Shown here in pieces: positions 1-8,291 of a DNA stretch of 64,000 nucleotides. Under the pieces are notes generated by a model. That model ran no database searches. It had not been told where the DNA came from and saw only the letters and a list, made by a program, of their open reading frames with translations. Position 1 is the first letter of the stretch. Each line of letters begins with the position of its first letter. The position numbers and the translations under genes were made by a program. Source of the stretch: Bacteroidota bacterium (GTDB taxonomy: Bacteria; Bacteroidota; Bacteroidia; Bacteroidales; P3); contig JAFNAR010000001.1 of NCBI GenBank assembly GCA_017860255.1, positions 1-64,000 of the forward strand, written 5' to 3'.

Positions 1-341
1 GTTGGGGTTTTATCCATAATGAGGGATTGAAAAGGGTTTGAGAATAAAGTGTGGGTATTAAACTCATGAAGAAAAATACACAAACGAATGATAATAATAC
101 TCGTTTCATAATACTAAAAGGGTTAATTATTAATTTTTTGAATATTTGCGGCAAACATAGGAAATAGTTTTTAAACCTGCAAATTAATTTTGCAGGTTTT
201 TTGATAAATATTTTCAATGCATTGATTTTAAGTAATGTAAAATTATGTTAATTTAAAAATATATTGCTATTTAATTTGATATATTTTTAATTATGATTGA
301 TGTTTTTTGGAATAAGCTAAGGATAAAGTAAGATAAGCTTA
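1..341. other. Intergenic region at the left edge
   Basis: No gene can be supported here. The stretch is AT-rich and has stops in all frames. The only clear element is the terminator hairpin at 173-202. It probably holds the 3' flank of a gene that lies to the left of the window and the downstream flank of the minus-strand gene at 342-1130. Confidence 0.6.
173..202 (+). terminator. Rho-independent terminator
   Basis: A perfect 11-bp stem (AAACCTGCAAA at 173-183 pairing with TTTGCAGGTTT at 189-199, 5-nt loop) is followed by a T run. The T run lies on the plus side only, so it terminates rightward transcription coming from outside the window. Confidence 0.8.
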
Positions 342-1130
342 TTATTTATTGTTGACTCCATATCCAAAAAGAGAGAAATCGCTAAGGGTAGGGTCTTCAG
401 GAAAAACTTCTTTTAGTTTGACAGTTATTTCAAGAGCTGTTTGCATATTGGCTTGTTTTGACTTAGTCAGGTTTAGCAAAAGGGCTTGCTGATGTACATG
501 TGTGTCAACTGGAATTATTAAATCTTCTGGTTTTAGAATTGTCCAAATGCCTAAATCAACTATATTATCATTTCTAACCAACCAGCGAAGCAACATACAA
601 AGTCGTTTGCAGGCTGATTTTGTGTTTATTGGAATACCTTCAACGTCTTTAAAGATTTCAATTATTATTTCAATAACCTCTAAGCAAGGATTTGAATTAA
701 TTTTATCTTGCTCAATGTTTTTTTGTTTTAGTTTCAGCTCTTTTTCTATTTTTTCTTCAAGCGAATTATTGTTCTCTTGAATATAGATTTTGTGTAATGT
801 GTTGCAAAGGTTGTAGAAGTCGTTGTGTTTGTAGAAACGATAGAGGGATTGATAATTGTTTTTGTGTTTTTCGAAACCTCTTTGCTTAATATATTCAAAT
901 GGGCTGTTGGAGTAGTTGAGGTTAATTTCTTGATGAATTAAATTCAGGGTTTGAAGAATTGCTTTTCTATTGCCATAAGCCAGCCAGGAGCTAATAAAGG
1001 AGGAGATTTCAATATCCTGTTTTTTTGAATATTGATGAGGAAAACTTATAGGATCAGTTTCAATAAAGTCTTTGGTGTTATATGTCTTGGCATATTCAAT
1101 TAGAAGTGTGGCTTTAGCTTTTGAAATCAT
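342..1130 (-). CDS. TIGR02757 (DUF2400) family protein
   Basis: A conserved Bacteroidota protein of unknown biochemical role, about 262 residues. I recognise the family from the N-terminal signature FIETDPISFPHQY and the following WLAYGNRK segment. It has no signal peptide and no membrane segment, so it should be cytosolic. The ATG at 1130 is preferred over an in-frame TTG at 1142 because MISKAK is the better N-terminus and TTG starts are rare. It lies 18 bp downstream of the NagZ/beta-lactamase gene on the same strand and is probably co-transcribed with it. Confidence 0.8.
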   Translation of the reverse strand: MISKAKATLLIEYAKTYNTKDFIETDPISFPHQYSKKQDIEISSFISSWLAYGNRKAILQTLNLIHQEINLNYSNSPFEYIKQRGFEKHKNNYQSLYRFYKHNDFYNLCNTLHKIYIQENNNSLEEKIEKELKLKQKNIEQDKINSNPCLEVIEIIIEIFKDVEGIPINTKSACKRLCMLLRWLVRNDNIVDLGIWTILKPEDLIIPVDTHVHQQALLLNLTKSKQANMQTALEITVKLKEVFPEDPTLSDFSLFGYGVNNK

Positions 1131-1148
1131 GTAGGGGAACAAAAATAT

Positions 1149-4079
1149 TTAGTAGTTTCTTATTGATTCGTAAAGCAAGTCGTGAATATTTGTCCTAATA
1201 TTTTTTTTAGAAAGCTTGCCATTGTTTTGATCAGGATAAACTCTATTTGCAAGGAATACAAATGTTAAGTTTTCCTTTGGTTCAACCCAAAAATAAGTTC
1301 CAGTAAATCCAGTGTGACCAAAACTTTCTTTAGAAGCGTATTGTGAACATGGAGATGAATTTCCCTGCTCTTTTGGCACTGGCTTGTCAAATCCCAACAC
1401 TCTTCTGCTGTTTTTGAAATATGCTGTGTTGAAAAGCTTTATTGTACTTTCATTTATATATCTATGATTATTATACACTCCTCCATTAAGTAGCATTTGG
1501 CAAAGTTGAGCAATATCCATAGCATTGGCAAAAAGTCCAGCATGACCAGCAACTCCTCCAAACATTGCAGCAGCTGGGTCGTGAACATAACCTAAAATTT
1601 GTCTATGCCTAAAAGTATTATCCATTTCAGTTGGAGCAATATTTTTGTTTGAAAATCTTTCCAAAGGTTTATAGCCAATAAATTTTAATCCCATTGGGTC
1701 ATAGAAATTTTCATATGCATAAACATTCAAAGGAGTCTTAGTAATATTTTCAATAACTTCACCTAAAAGTATAAAACCAAAATCGGAGTAAACATATTTT
1801 TTCTCTTTATTCAAATCAGTCTTAACTATTCTGTCTAAAATTGTTTTTTTGTATGATTTAAGAATGTAAAGGTTATCACATACTGGAACATATTTGTCTG
1901 AGTTTGGATTTTGAAATTTGTAGATAGAAGTTTTTAAATTATCGTCATTCATTGTAGCTTTATAGAATGCCTCCCATGCCTTTAAACCAGCATTATGAGA
2001 AAGAACTTCTTTGAAAGTGATATTTTCTTTATTTGAGTTCTCTAAAATAGGAAGGTATTTTGAAAGTTTATCATCCAAATTATATTGTGATTCGTCGTAG
2101 AGTTTCATCATGGAAATTGTAGTGCTCATAACCTTAGTAACTGAAGCAACATCATAAAGAGTGTTATTATTTACTTTTTGAAGAGAATCGTAAGTTAAAT
2201 AGCCATAAGATTTTTCGTAAACAAGTTTATTATCTTTATAAACCACAATTTGACAACCAGGATAAGCCTTGTCTTTTATTCCTTGATTTGCAATGCTGTC
2301 AATTTTCTTGAAATAAAGAGGGTTCATATGAGCATCATTGCAATTAATATAACTCATAGCTTCGTCATCAAAACGCAATCCTAAATTAACCTTATAGTTT
2401 TCTGAGCATGTAACTGGAAGTTTACCTCTAACATCAATTTTCCCAAAAATACTTTTAGCCAAAGAAATTTGTAAAGCAGGTATATTTTCATAACCTACAA
2501 GTATTGCTTTAATATTTTTTAAACTATCTATTAATTGAAGAGAGTAGGGGTTCGCAAAAAGAGCAAGAATGGTTTTTTCGTTTTTCTGCAATTGATTCAA
2601 GTTCTGTATTGAAGTGGAATCTATTCCAAAGTTAGTTTTAATACCTCTTTTTATATTTCCACAAATTGTAGCAACAACATAATCATAATCAATAAGTTTT
2701 CCTTCAATATTACTTAATGTGTCATTAGCTCCTAATTTAAAAACATCAACATCACAATAGTCTTTAATTGTTGAAGTAAAAGGATTAATATCTCCATTTC
2801 CCAACTGTACTACAGCAATTTTTATATTATGTCTGTCATAAATAGGAAGCATATTGCAATCATTCTTTACAAGAGTAATTATGCTTTCTGACAATTGAGT
2901 TGTTATATCTTCAGCTTGTTTAATCAAATTATCATTTGGAACGGATAATACTTTAATTTCATCATCAAATAACCCCAATTCATATTTCAAATTAAGAACT
3001 TTCTTGCATTTTTCATCAATTTCTTCAATACTAATTCTATTATCTTTTATTGCTTGTAAAATTGCACTTACAGCCTTATATGCATCATTAGGCATTAATA
3101 AAATATCTACTCCAGCCATTAGAGACAATACTTCAGCTTCACCATTAGAGTATTCGTTAGTAACACCTTTCATTGTTAGTGCATCTGTAATAACAATTCC
3201 ATTAAAACAAAGTTCATTTTTTAAATAATCAGTAATAACTTCTTTGCTTAGAGAAGAAGGGAGTTTTTCATTAGGTATAAGAGATGGAATATTCAAATGA
3301 CCAACCATAACCATTTTAGCTCCTCTTTCTATTCCATAAATGAAAGGATAGGAGTCAACAGAATCTATGAAATCCTTGCTATGACTAATTGTTGGTAAAG
3401 AATAATGAGAATCTGTTTCAGTGTCTCCATGACCAGGGAAATGTTTTAAAGAACCTAAAACACCATTATCTTGCATCCCTTTCATATAAGCCCATCCAAG
3501 TTTGGCAACTCTTTCTTTGTCTTCACCAAATGAACGAAAACCAATTACAGGATTTTTTGGATTTAGATTAATATCAATTGTAGGTGCAAAATTAATATGA
3601 ATGCCTAAAGACTTTGCTTGAAGAGCAATATTCTTACCCATTTCGTAAATTAAGGAATCATTTTCTGTTGCTCCAAGAGTAATTTGAGTAGGATAAGAAT
3701 ATGAGTCAGTTAATCTCATTGCTAAACCCCATTCTCCATCAATGCTTATTAAAAGAGGAGTTTTGGCAACGGAATTATATTTCTTATTCAATTCAATTAA
3801 ATCATTTGAAGTACCCTTGAAAAAACAAACTCCACCAATCTTTAAACTATCTATGCTTTTTGTTATATCATTAATGCTTGAATTCTTGGTATTTGCATCT
3901 GAGCCAATTATAATTAACTGTCCAATCTTTTCCTCAATAGACATTGAATTAAGTTTATTGCTTACAAAAGCTTCTTGTTGAGAAAGTTTTGCAGGACTTG
4001 GTTTTCTTCCAGTTGCAGAAACACATGAAAAAAGTAAAATACTTAAAGAGAAAGAAACAATAATTAATTTGTACTTCAT
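1149..4079 (-). CDS. Lipoprotein NagZ-like glycoside hydrolase family 3 fused to a serine beta-lactamase-like domain
   Basis: The predicted protein is a two-enzyme envelope protein of 976 residues. It starts with a lipoprotein signal (LLFSC, Cys19). Residues roughly 35-380 form a GH3 domain with the NagZ signature KHFPGHGDTETDSH near 211-224. That motif contains the His/Asp dyad of beta-N-acetylhexosaminidases that act on peptidoglycan fragments. A middle alpha/beta domain follows. Residues roughly 600-970 form a class C beta-lactamase/DD-peptidase-like domain with SVTK (SxxK, about 645), YSD (YxN-like, about 765) and HTG (about 926). The likely role is periplasmic peptidoglycan turnover or recycling; actual beta-lactamase activity is not implied. 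The fusion order is known in Bacteroidota. A TATCTTTG promoter box lies upstream (4117-4124). Confidence 0.9.
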   Translation of the reverse strand: MKYKLIIVSFSLSILLFSCVSATGRKPSPAKLSQQEAFVSNKLNSMSIEEKIGQLIIIGSDANTKNSSINDITKSIDSLKIGGVCFFKGTSNDLIELNKKYNSVAKTPLLISIDGEWGLAMRLTDSYSYPTQITLGATENDSLIYEMGKNIALQAKSLGIHINFAPTIDINLNPKNPVIGFRSFGEDKERVAKLGWAYMKGMQDNGVLGSLKHFPGHGDTETDSHYSLPTISHSKDFIDSVDSYPFIYGIERGAKMVMVGHLNIPSLIPNEKLPSSLSKEVITDYLKNELCFNGIVITDALTMKGVTNEYSNGEAEVLSLMAGVDILLMPNDAYKAVSAILQAIKDNRISIEEIDEKCKKVLNLKYELGLFDDEIKVLSVPNDNLIKQAEDITTQLSESIITLVKNDCNMLPIYDRHNIKIAVVQLGNGDINPFTSTIKDYCDVDVFKLGANDTLSNIEGKLIDYDYVVATICGNIKRGIKTNFGIDSTSIQNLNQLQKNEKTILALFANPYSLQLIDSLKNIKAILVGYENIPALQISLAKSIFGKIDVRGKLPVTCSENYKVNLGLRFDDEAMSYINCNDAHMNPLYFKKIDSIANQGIKDKAYPGCQIVVYKDNKLVYEKSYGYLTYDSLQKVNNNTLYDVASVTKVMSTTISMMKLYDESQYNLDDKLSKYLPILENSNKENITFKEVLSHNAGLKAWEAFYKATMNDDNLKTSIYKFQNPNSDKYVPVCDNLYILKSYKKTILDRIVKTDLNKEKKYVYSDFGFILLGEVIENITKTPLNVYAYENFYDPMGLKFIGYKPLERFSNKNIAPTEMDNTFRHRQILGYVHDPAAAMFGGVAGHAGLFANAMDIAQLCQMLLNGGVYNNHRYINESTIKLFNTAYFKNSRRVLGFDKPVPKEQGNSSPCSQYASKESFGHTGFTGTYFWVEPKENLTFVFLANRVYPDQNNGKLSKKNIRTNIHDLLYESIRNY

Positions 4080-4116
4080 TTTAATTTATTGATTGGTGAT
4101 GATGTTTATAATTGTG

Positions 4117-4124
4117 CAAAGATA
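4117..4124 (-). promoter_or_regulatory. -7 promoter box (TATCTTTG) for the NagZ-like gene
   Basis: Read on the minus strand this is TATCTTTGC, an exact match to the Bacteroidota -7 consensus TAnnTTTG, 38 bp before the ATG at 4079. No good TTG box is seen 19 bp upstream. Confidence 0.6.
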
Positions 4125-4174
4125 ATGAAAATAGATGTATTGTTGTATGTGAATTTGGAATTAATATAAACAAA

Positions 4175-4205
4175 AAGAGCTGTCAAACTTAATTTGACAG
4201 CTCTT
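4175..4205 (-). terminator. Rho-independent terminator
   Basis: A perfect 13-bp stem (arms 4175-4187 and 4193-4205, 5-nt loop) lies 19 bp past the stop of the minus-strand lipoprotein at 4224. A T-rich run follows on the minus strand. Confidence 0.85.
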
Positions 4206-4223
4206 AAAATTTTCAATAAAAAA

Positions 4224-4676
4224 TTATTTAGAAGCAGAAACTATAACAATAGCTGCTTGTTGAACTCTTGATTTGTAAGCAGGGTTAGAAACGCATTCTT
4301 TTACTTTAGCATCTCTTGAAGCAACTTCTTTCTTAAGAGTTAACCATTCTTCAAGATTTTTTGGAGAATTAGCTTTAACTTTCTTTGCACTTTGAAGTCT
4401 TGTTGCATATCCTTCGTATTCAGCAACTAATTTTTCGCAAGGATCAACTTTTGGTTGTTCTTTTTTTGCTGGTTTTGCTGCTGGTTTAGCAGTTGTAGTT
4501 GCTTTTGCAGGAGCTGGAGCAGGAGTAGCTACTGGTTCTTCAACTGGAGTTTCTGTTTCTACAGCTGGAGTTTCAATTGCTGTTTCTGTTGGAGTTTCAA
4601 CAGGTGCTTCTTTCTTTCCACAAGCTGCAACTAATGCAACTAATGCAATACCTAATAATAAGTGTTTTACCTTCAT
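4224..4676 (-). CDS. Small lipoprotein with Pro/Ala/Glu/Lys-rich linker
   Basis: I do not recognise a family. About 150 residues: a lipoprotein signal peptide (ALVALVAAC), a long low-complexity segment of TPVE and APAPAK runs (about residues 25-80), then a basic, probably helical C-terminal part (about 85-150) with CEKL and KECV cysteines. It is probably anchored in the outer membrane with an extended periplasmic linker. The start is set at the ATG at 4676 because the signal peptide follows directly; the longer frame to 4733 adds an implausible leader. It has its own promoter (4720-4749) and terminator (4175-4205), so it is monocistronic. Confidence 0.75.
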   Translation of the reverse strand: MKVKHLLLGIALVALVAACGKKEAPVETPTETAIETPAVETETPVEEPVATPAPAPAKATTTAKPAAKPAKKEQPKVDPCEKLVAEYEGYATRLQSAKKVKANSPKNLEEWLTLKKEVASRDAKVKECVSNPAYKSRVQQAAIVIVSASK

Positions 4677-4719
4677 AATTTTTTTAATTTTAAAATTAGT
4701 AATCATAAATTTGACATTG

Positions 4720-4749
4720 CAATAATACAACAAATTTTCAATTTAGCAA
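4720..4749 (-). promoter_or_regulatory. Promoter of the small lipoprotein gene
   Basis: On the minus strand there is TTG (4747-4749), then exactly 19 nt, then TATTATTG (4720-4727). This is one mismatch from the consensus -7 box TAnnTTTG with ideal spacing. Confidence 0.6.
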
Positions 4750-4950
4750 GAGTTTAATAGAAATAAAAAATAAGAGATTTGAATGTTTATTTGTTTTGAA
4801 TTTTGGAATCAATAAGTTAAATGTGAAAAAAATGTTTGACAAAAATAATTTTGATTATTTAATACTTCTCCCAATTGTCACATTGTATGAGTTTTGTTGT
4901 ATAGTATTATCAAAAAAGATTATTTGCTAATGTAATAAAAACAATTATTG

Positions 4951-4958
4951 TAATTTTG
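4951..4958 (+). promoter_or_regulatory. -7 promoter box (TAATTTTG)
   Basis: Exact TAnnTTTG match, 21 bp before the ATG of the hydroxyacid dehydrogenase at 4980. A TTTG at 4923-4926 is a little far (24-nt gap). The rest of 4677-4979 is AT-rich and empty. Confidence 0.55.
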
Positions 4959-4979
4959 CTCCATAAATTTTAAAAGGAT

Positions 4980-5912
4980 ATGAAAATAGTAAGTGTTGAA
5001 CCAATAGGAATTAGTGTTGAAAAAGCAGAGCAAATAAGAAAAGAATTTTTAGATTTAGGGCATGACTTTCATTGTTATATGGATAGAAAAGAAGATGAAG
5101 AAACTTTGAAAGAAAGAATGCATGAAGCTGATATTGTAATAATCTCTAATATTAAATTAAGTACTGAAGTTCTTAAATCTTGCACTAATTTAAAAATGCT
5201 TTCAGTTGCATTCACTGGTTTAGACCATATTGATTTGGATTATTGTAAAGAAAATAATATTATAGTTGTAAATGCTTCAGGATATGCAACTGTTGGTGTT
5301 GCTGAACTTGCAATTGGATTAATGATTGACGTTTATCGTCATATTACATTATTAAACCAAGATACAAGAAATGGTAAAACTAGAAATAACTTTTTAGGGC
5401 GTCAATTAAGAGGTAAAACTGTTGGAATTGTAGGGACTGGAGCCATTGGATTGGAAACAGCAATAATGTTGAAAGCAATGGGTTGTAATATTATTGCATG
5501 GAGCAGAACAGAAAAAGAAGAAGTTAAAAAACATAATATTAAACATGTATCACTTCAAGATTTAATGAAGCAGTCTGATATTATTTCACTTCACGTTCCT
5601 TTAACAAAAGAAACTCACCATTTAATTAACAGGGATTTATTATCTCTTTGTAAGAAAGATGCAATTTTAATAAACACTGCAAGAGGAAATGTTGTGGATA
5701 TGGAAGCATTAGCTGAAAGTTTAAGAGAAGGTCTTTTGGCAGGAGCAGGTATTGATGTTTTTGAAACAGAACCTCCATTAGCTAAAAATCATCCACTAAT
5801 AAATGTTCCTAATTGTGTTCTAACTCCTCATATTGCATATGCTACACGCGAAGCATTTGATATTCGAATTGATATTGTGATTAATAATATTAAATCAATG
5901 ATTAATGGTTAG
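4980..5912 (+). CDS. D-isomer-specific 2-hydroxyacid dehydrogenase
   Basis: NAD(P)-dependent oxidoreductase that interconverts a 2-keto acid and a D-2-hydroxy acid in the cytosol. At 310 residues it is the usual size. A catalytic domain wraps around a Rossmann domain with the dinucleotide motif GIVGTGAIG (about residue 150). The catalytic triad of the family is visible: Arg in NTARGNVVD, Glu in ETEPP and His in LTPHIAYAT. The substrate cannot be told from sequence; phosphoglycerate, glyoxylate/hydroxypyruvate and D-lactate are all possible. It appears to be a single-gene unit with its own promoter. Confidence 0.85.
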   Translation: MKIVSVEPIGISVEKAEQIRKEFLDLGHDFHCYMDRKEDEETLKERMHEADIVIISNIKLSTEVLKSCTNLKMLSVAFTGLDHIDLDYCKENNIIVVNASGYATVGVAELAIGLMIDVYRHITLLNQDTRNGKTRNNFLGRQLRGKTVGIVGTGAIGLETAIMLKAMGCNIIAWSRTEKEEVKKHNIKHVSLQDLMKQSDIISLHVPLTKETHHLINRDLLSLCKKDAILINTARGNVVDMEALAESLREGLLAGAGIDVFETEPPLAKNHPLINVPNCVLTPHIAYATREAFDIRIDIVINNIKSMING

Positions 5913-5946
5913 TGATTAATGGTTGATTTAGTTTTGTAATTGGTAT

Positions 5947-5972
5947 CTTCCCCTTTAGGGGAATGAGGGTTA
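5947..5972 (+). repeat. A-type repeat, half copy
   Basis: CCCCTTTAGGGG core followed by a degenerate GAGGGTTAA. It matches one end of the A family seen repeatedly between 13 and 53 kb. Confidence 0.6.
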
Positions 5973-6004
5973 ATTATAAAGATTTATTTCTTCTAAATTC
6001 TTTT

Positions 6005-6163
6005 GTCTTGATACAAAAGAAACAAAAAATCAAGACTGTTCACAAATAAGCTAAAAATTAAAGCCTTGAACTAAAAGTTTATAAACTCGCCTGCGGCTCA
6101 AACATATAACTTTCTTAACGTTCAAGACTTTAATTTTCTTTACGCTTATTTGTAAAAGGTCGG
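6005..6163 (+). repeat. B-type hairpin element, copy B1
   Basis: Starts with the small hairpin TCTTGAT...ATCAAGACTGTT and ends in GGTCGG. The outer stem pairs ACAAATAAGC with GCTTATTTGT, and the core reads AAAGTTTATAAACTCGC. The outer stem sequence differs from the other copies but is fully complementary to its own partner. Confidence 0.75.
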
Positions 6164-6219
6164 GGGTTATGTTTAGGCATTGAAATAATACAACTAAACA
6201 AATACACGACTAAACAATA

Positions 6220-7248
6220 TTAATTATCCTTAAATATTTCATTTTGAATACGAATAGATTCTTGATGAATTGATTCAAAAATATCTTTAATAAATTCTTC
6301 GTCTAATTTACTGCCTTTTGCATTTTCCAATCTTTTTTGAATCATTTCGTCTAAACGTTTAATTTGCAAGATTGGAATATTCTTTTCTTTTTTAATTTTA
6401 GCAACCTCAATTGCTAAATTCATTCTTTGTTTTAAAATATCTAACAGTTCAAAATCAAGGCTATCAATTTCAGCTCTTAATGTTTTAATTGAATCAATTT
6501 TTTCAATGCTATTATTAGGAATAATAAGTTCTTCCAATAATTGTTTTAGCTCATAGGGAGTTATTTGCTGTTTTTTATCTGTTAGAGCTAAATCAGGGTT
6601 ATTATGAACCTCAATCATTAATCCATTTAGACCAATATTTATAGCTGTTTGAGAAATATCCTTAACCAAACAACTTTTACCAGCAATATGGCTTGGATCA
6701 CAAATAATAGGAATATCGGGGAATATTCTTTTTAGTTCTATAGGTATCTTCCAATAGGGGGTTTGACGATAAATGCCATTATCGGCAAATGAAAAACCTC
6801 TATGTATTGCATATATTTTACCATTGCAGCAAGATTTTATTCTTTCAATTGCTCCAACCCATAGTTTTATATCTGGATTTAGGGGGTTTTTGATGAAAAT
6901 GGGGATATTTACTCCTTTTAAACTTTCTGCAATTTCTTGAACATTAAAAGGATTTGTTGTTGTTCTTGAACCAATCCAAATCCCATCAATAGAGTGTTCT
7001 AAGCATTTTTCAATATGTAAAGGAGTTCCAACTTCAGTCATCACTTTTAAAGGAGTTTGTTTTTTTACTTCAGAGAGCCAACGCAAACCCTTAACTCCAA
7101 CTCCTTCGAAATGATTTGGTCTTGTGCGAGGTTTCCAAATGCCTGCCCTAAACCAATTTATGCCACCAATAGTGCTTATTTCTTTAGCTGTACTTAAAAT
7201 TTGTTCTTTTGATTCTGCAGAACAAGGTCCTGCTATTAATTCAAGCAC
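6220..7248 (-). CDS. Bifunctional DAHP synthase / chorismate mutase (type II, AroQ)
   Basis: Catalyses the first step of the shikimate pathway (phosphoenolpyruvate plus erythrose 4-phosphate to DAHP) and the conversion of chorismate to prephenate. Of 342 residues, about 1-250 are a KDSA-type DAHP synthase (IAGPCSAES, GIWKPRT, CDPSHIAGK). Residues 255-342 are a helical AroQ chorismate mutase (LRAEIDSLDFELLDILKQR). The fusion is typical of Bacteroidota. It must start at the GTG at 7248: an in-frame TGA lies two codons upstream. There are therefore only about 5 residues before the IAGPC strand, fewer than I remember for homologues. The start overlaps the 3' end of a 63-codon ORF by 13 nt, which suggests translational coupling. 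Confidence 0.9.
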   Translation of the reverse strand: MLELIAGPCSAESKEQILSTAKEISTIGGINWFRAGIWKPRTRPNHFEGVGVKGLRWLSEVKKQTPLKVMTEVGTPLHIEKCLEHSIDGIWIGSRTTTNPFNVQEIAESLKGVNIPIFIKNPLNPDIKLWVGAIERIKSCCNGKIYAIHRGFSFADNGIYRQTPYWKIPIELKRIFPDIPIICDPSHIAGKSCLVKDISQTAINIGLNGLMIEVHNNPDLALTDKKQQITPYELKQLLEELIIPNNSIEKIDSIKTLRAEIDSLDFELLDILKQRMNLAIEVAKIKKEKNIPILQIKRLDEMIQKRLENAKGSKLDEEFIKDIFESIHQESIRIQNEIFKDN

Positions 7249-7427
7249 AACTCAAAATCATGATTTAAAGTTAAACTTTCAAATCTTTCGCAATTTGCAT
7301 AAGAAAGAATAGTTGTGAAAACTTTATTGCTAGGAAGTAATGAAGTTTCTTCTTGATTTGAACTTTCATTTTCAAAAAGATCTTCTTCCCACGATGTTAA
7401 TAAATCAAATATGTAATTTTCTGCCAT
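7236..7427 (-). CDS. Small acidic ORF overlapping the DAHP synthase start
   Basis: 63 residues, no family recognised, acidic N-terminal half (WEEDLFENES). In favour of it being real: it runs into the DAHP synthase GTG with a 13-nt overlap, as in coupled gene pairs, and that GTG has no visible Shine-Dalgarno. Against: its ATG sits directly after the T run of the terminator at 7431-7474, leaving no room for an ordinary ribosome site. It could be a leader ORF or chance. Confidence 0.4.
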   Translation of the reverse strand: MAENYIFDLLTSWEEDLFENESSNQEETSLLPSNKVFTTILSYANCERFESLTLNHDFELCLN

Positions 7428-7430
7428 AAA

Positions 7431-7474
7431 AAAATTTGTTAGTTGCTTTTATTGGAAAACGACTAACAAATTTT
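7431..7474 (-). terminator. Terminator after the ECF sigma factor gene
   Basis: A perfect 13-bp stem (arms 7431-7443 and 7462-7474) with an 18-nt loop. On the minus strand the distal arm ends in a seven-T run (plus-strand A run 7428-7434). It follows the sigma factor stop at 7508 by about 34 bp. Confidence 0.75.
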
Positions 7475-7507
7475 ATTATTATATGCTATTATCCTTTTAA
7501 GAATTTT

Positions 7508-8092
7508 TTACATATGTAAAACCATTGAGTTTTCTTCAGCCAAACGACGCATATTTATTAATGCATAACGCATTCTTCCAAGTGCTGTGTTTATGCTAAC
7601 TCCAGTTTTGTCTGCAATTTCTTTGAAGCTTAAATTTGAATAATGACGTAAAACCAAAACTCTTCTTTGCTCTTCAGGAAGTTGACGAACAAGTTTCCTT
7701 ACGTCATCATGAATTTGATTTTTTATCATTTTGTGTTCAATTGATTCTTCTCTGCTATCAATCACATCAAAGATATCAAAGCTTTCATCTGTTTTGATTG
7801 TAGGGAATCGTTGATTTTTGCGAAAATAATCTATAACCAAATTATGTGCAATTCTCATTGCCCATTGTATATATTTACCTTCGTTTCTATATTTTCCTCC
7901 TCTAAGAGTGTTTATGATTTTTATATTTGTATCTTGAAAAAGATCATCTGCAAGAGCTTTTTCTTTAACTAAAGAAAGAATGTAATTGTAAATTTTGCTT
8001 TGGTGACGAGATAATAGAATTTCAAAAGCTTGCTTATCATCTTGCATGAATGCAGAAACCAACTCATTGTCGCTCATTTTATCATATAACAT
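7508..8092 (-). CDS. ECF-type RNA polymerase sigma factor (sigma-70 family)
   Basis: 194 residues. Region 2 (about 10-90) contains DNELVSAFMQDDKQAFE and the DLFQDTN/WAMRIAHN segments that bind core polymerase and the -10 element. Region 4 (about 130-185) contains LPEEQRRVLVLRHYSNLSFKEIADKTGVS, the helix-turn-helix that reads the -35 element. No anti-sigma gene is next to it. The ATG at 8092 has a strong Shine-Dalgarno (AAGGAGG on the minus strand at 8099-8105), which decides the start over the internal Met at MSDNE. It is transcribed divergently from the TPR lipoprotein from a consensus promoter and ends at its own terminator. Confidence 0.9.
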   Translation of the reverse strand: MLYDKMSDNELVSAFMQDDKQAFEILLSRHQSKIYNYILSLVKEKALADDLFQDTNIKIINTLRGGKYRNEGKYIQWAMRIAHNLVIDYFRKNQRFPTIKTDESFDIFDVIDSREESIEHKMIKNQIHDDVRKLVRQLPEEQRRVLVLRHYSNLSFKEIADKTGVSINTALGRMRYALINMRRLAEENSMVLHM

Positions 8093-8192
8093 AGGAAACC
8101 TCCTTTTTTATTATTTAAGTTTATATTGTTAAAAAAGTAATTTTCCTATTCGATAATCGTTGTTTTTTGATTTCTAAAATTATTTTATGGTG

Positions 8193-8222
8193 CAAAGATA
8201 AATATAAATTTTTAAAATGCAA
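8193..8222 (-). promoter_or_regulatory. Consensus promoter of the ECF sigma gene
   Basis: On the minus strand: TTG (8220-8222), exactly 19 nt, TATCTTTGC (box 8193-8200). A full match to the Bacteroidota housekeeping promoter. Confidence 0.75.
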
Positions 8223-8252
8223 GTATTGTGCTGATTTTTTTTCTAAAAATAT

Positions 8253-8260
8253 TATCTTTG
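8253..8260 (+). promoter_or_regulatory. -7 promoter box of the TPR lipoprotein gene
   Basis: TATCTTTGC, the same box as in the divergent sigma promoter, 31 bp before the ATG at 8292. The two promoters share an intergenic space of about 200 bp. A possible TTG lies at 8226-8228. Confidence 0.65.
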
Positions 8261-8291
8261 CACCCGAATAAAATGTATAAAAATATAAAGT

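Larger units (their letters stand above)
5913..6219. other. Intergenic stretch filled by dispersed repeats
   Basis: This gap separates two convergent genes. It holds a half copy of the A-type palindrome (5947-5972) and a complete B-type hairpin element (6005-6163). No gene is seen. Confidence 0.75.

Noticed and set aside
1149-4079. Antibiotic resistance gene because of the beta-lactamase-like domain
   Set aside because: The domain is fused to a NagZ-type hydrolase in a conserved envelope protein, and the SxxK/YxD/HTG set is shared with DD-peptidase and esterase relatives.
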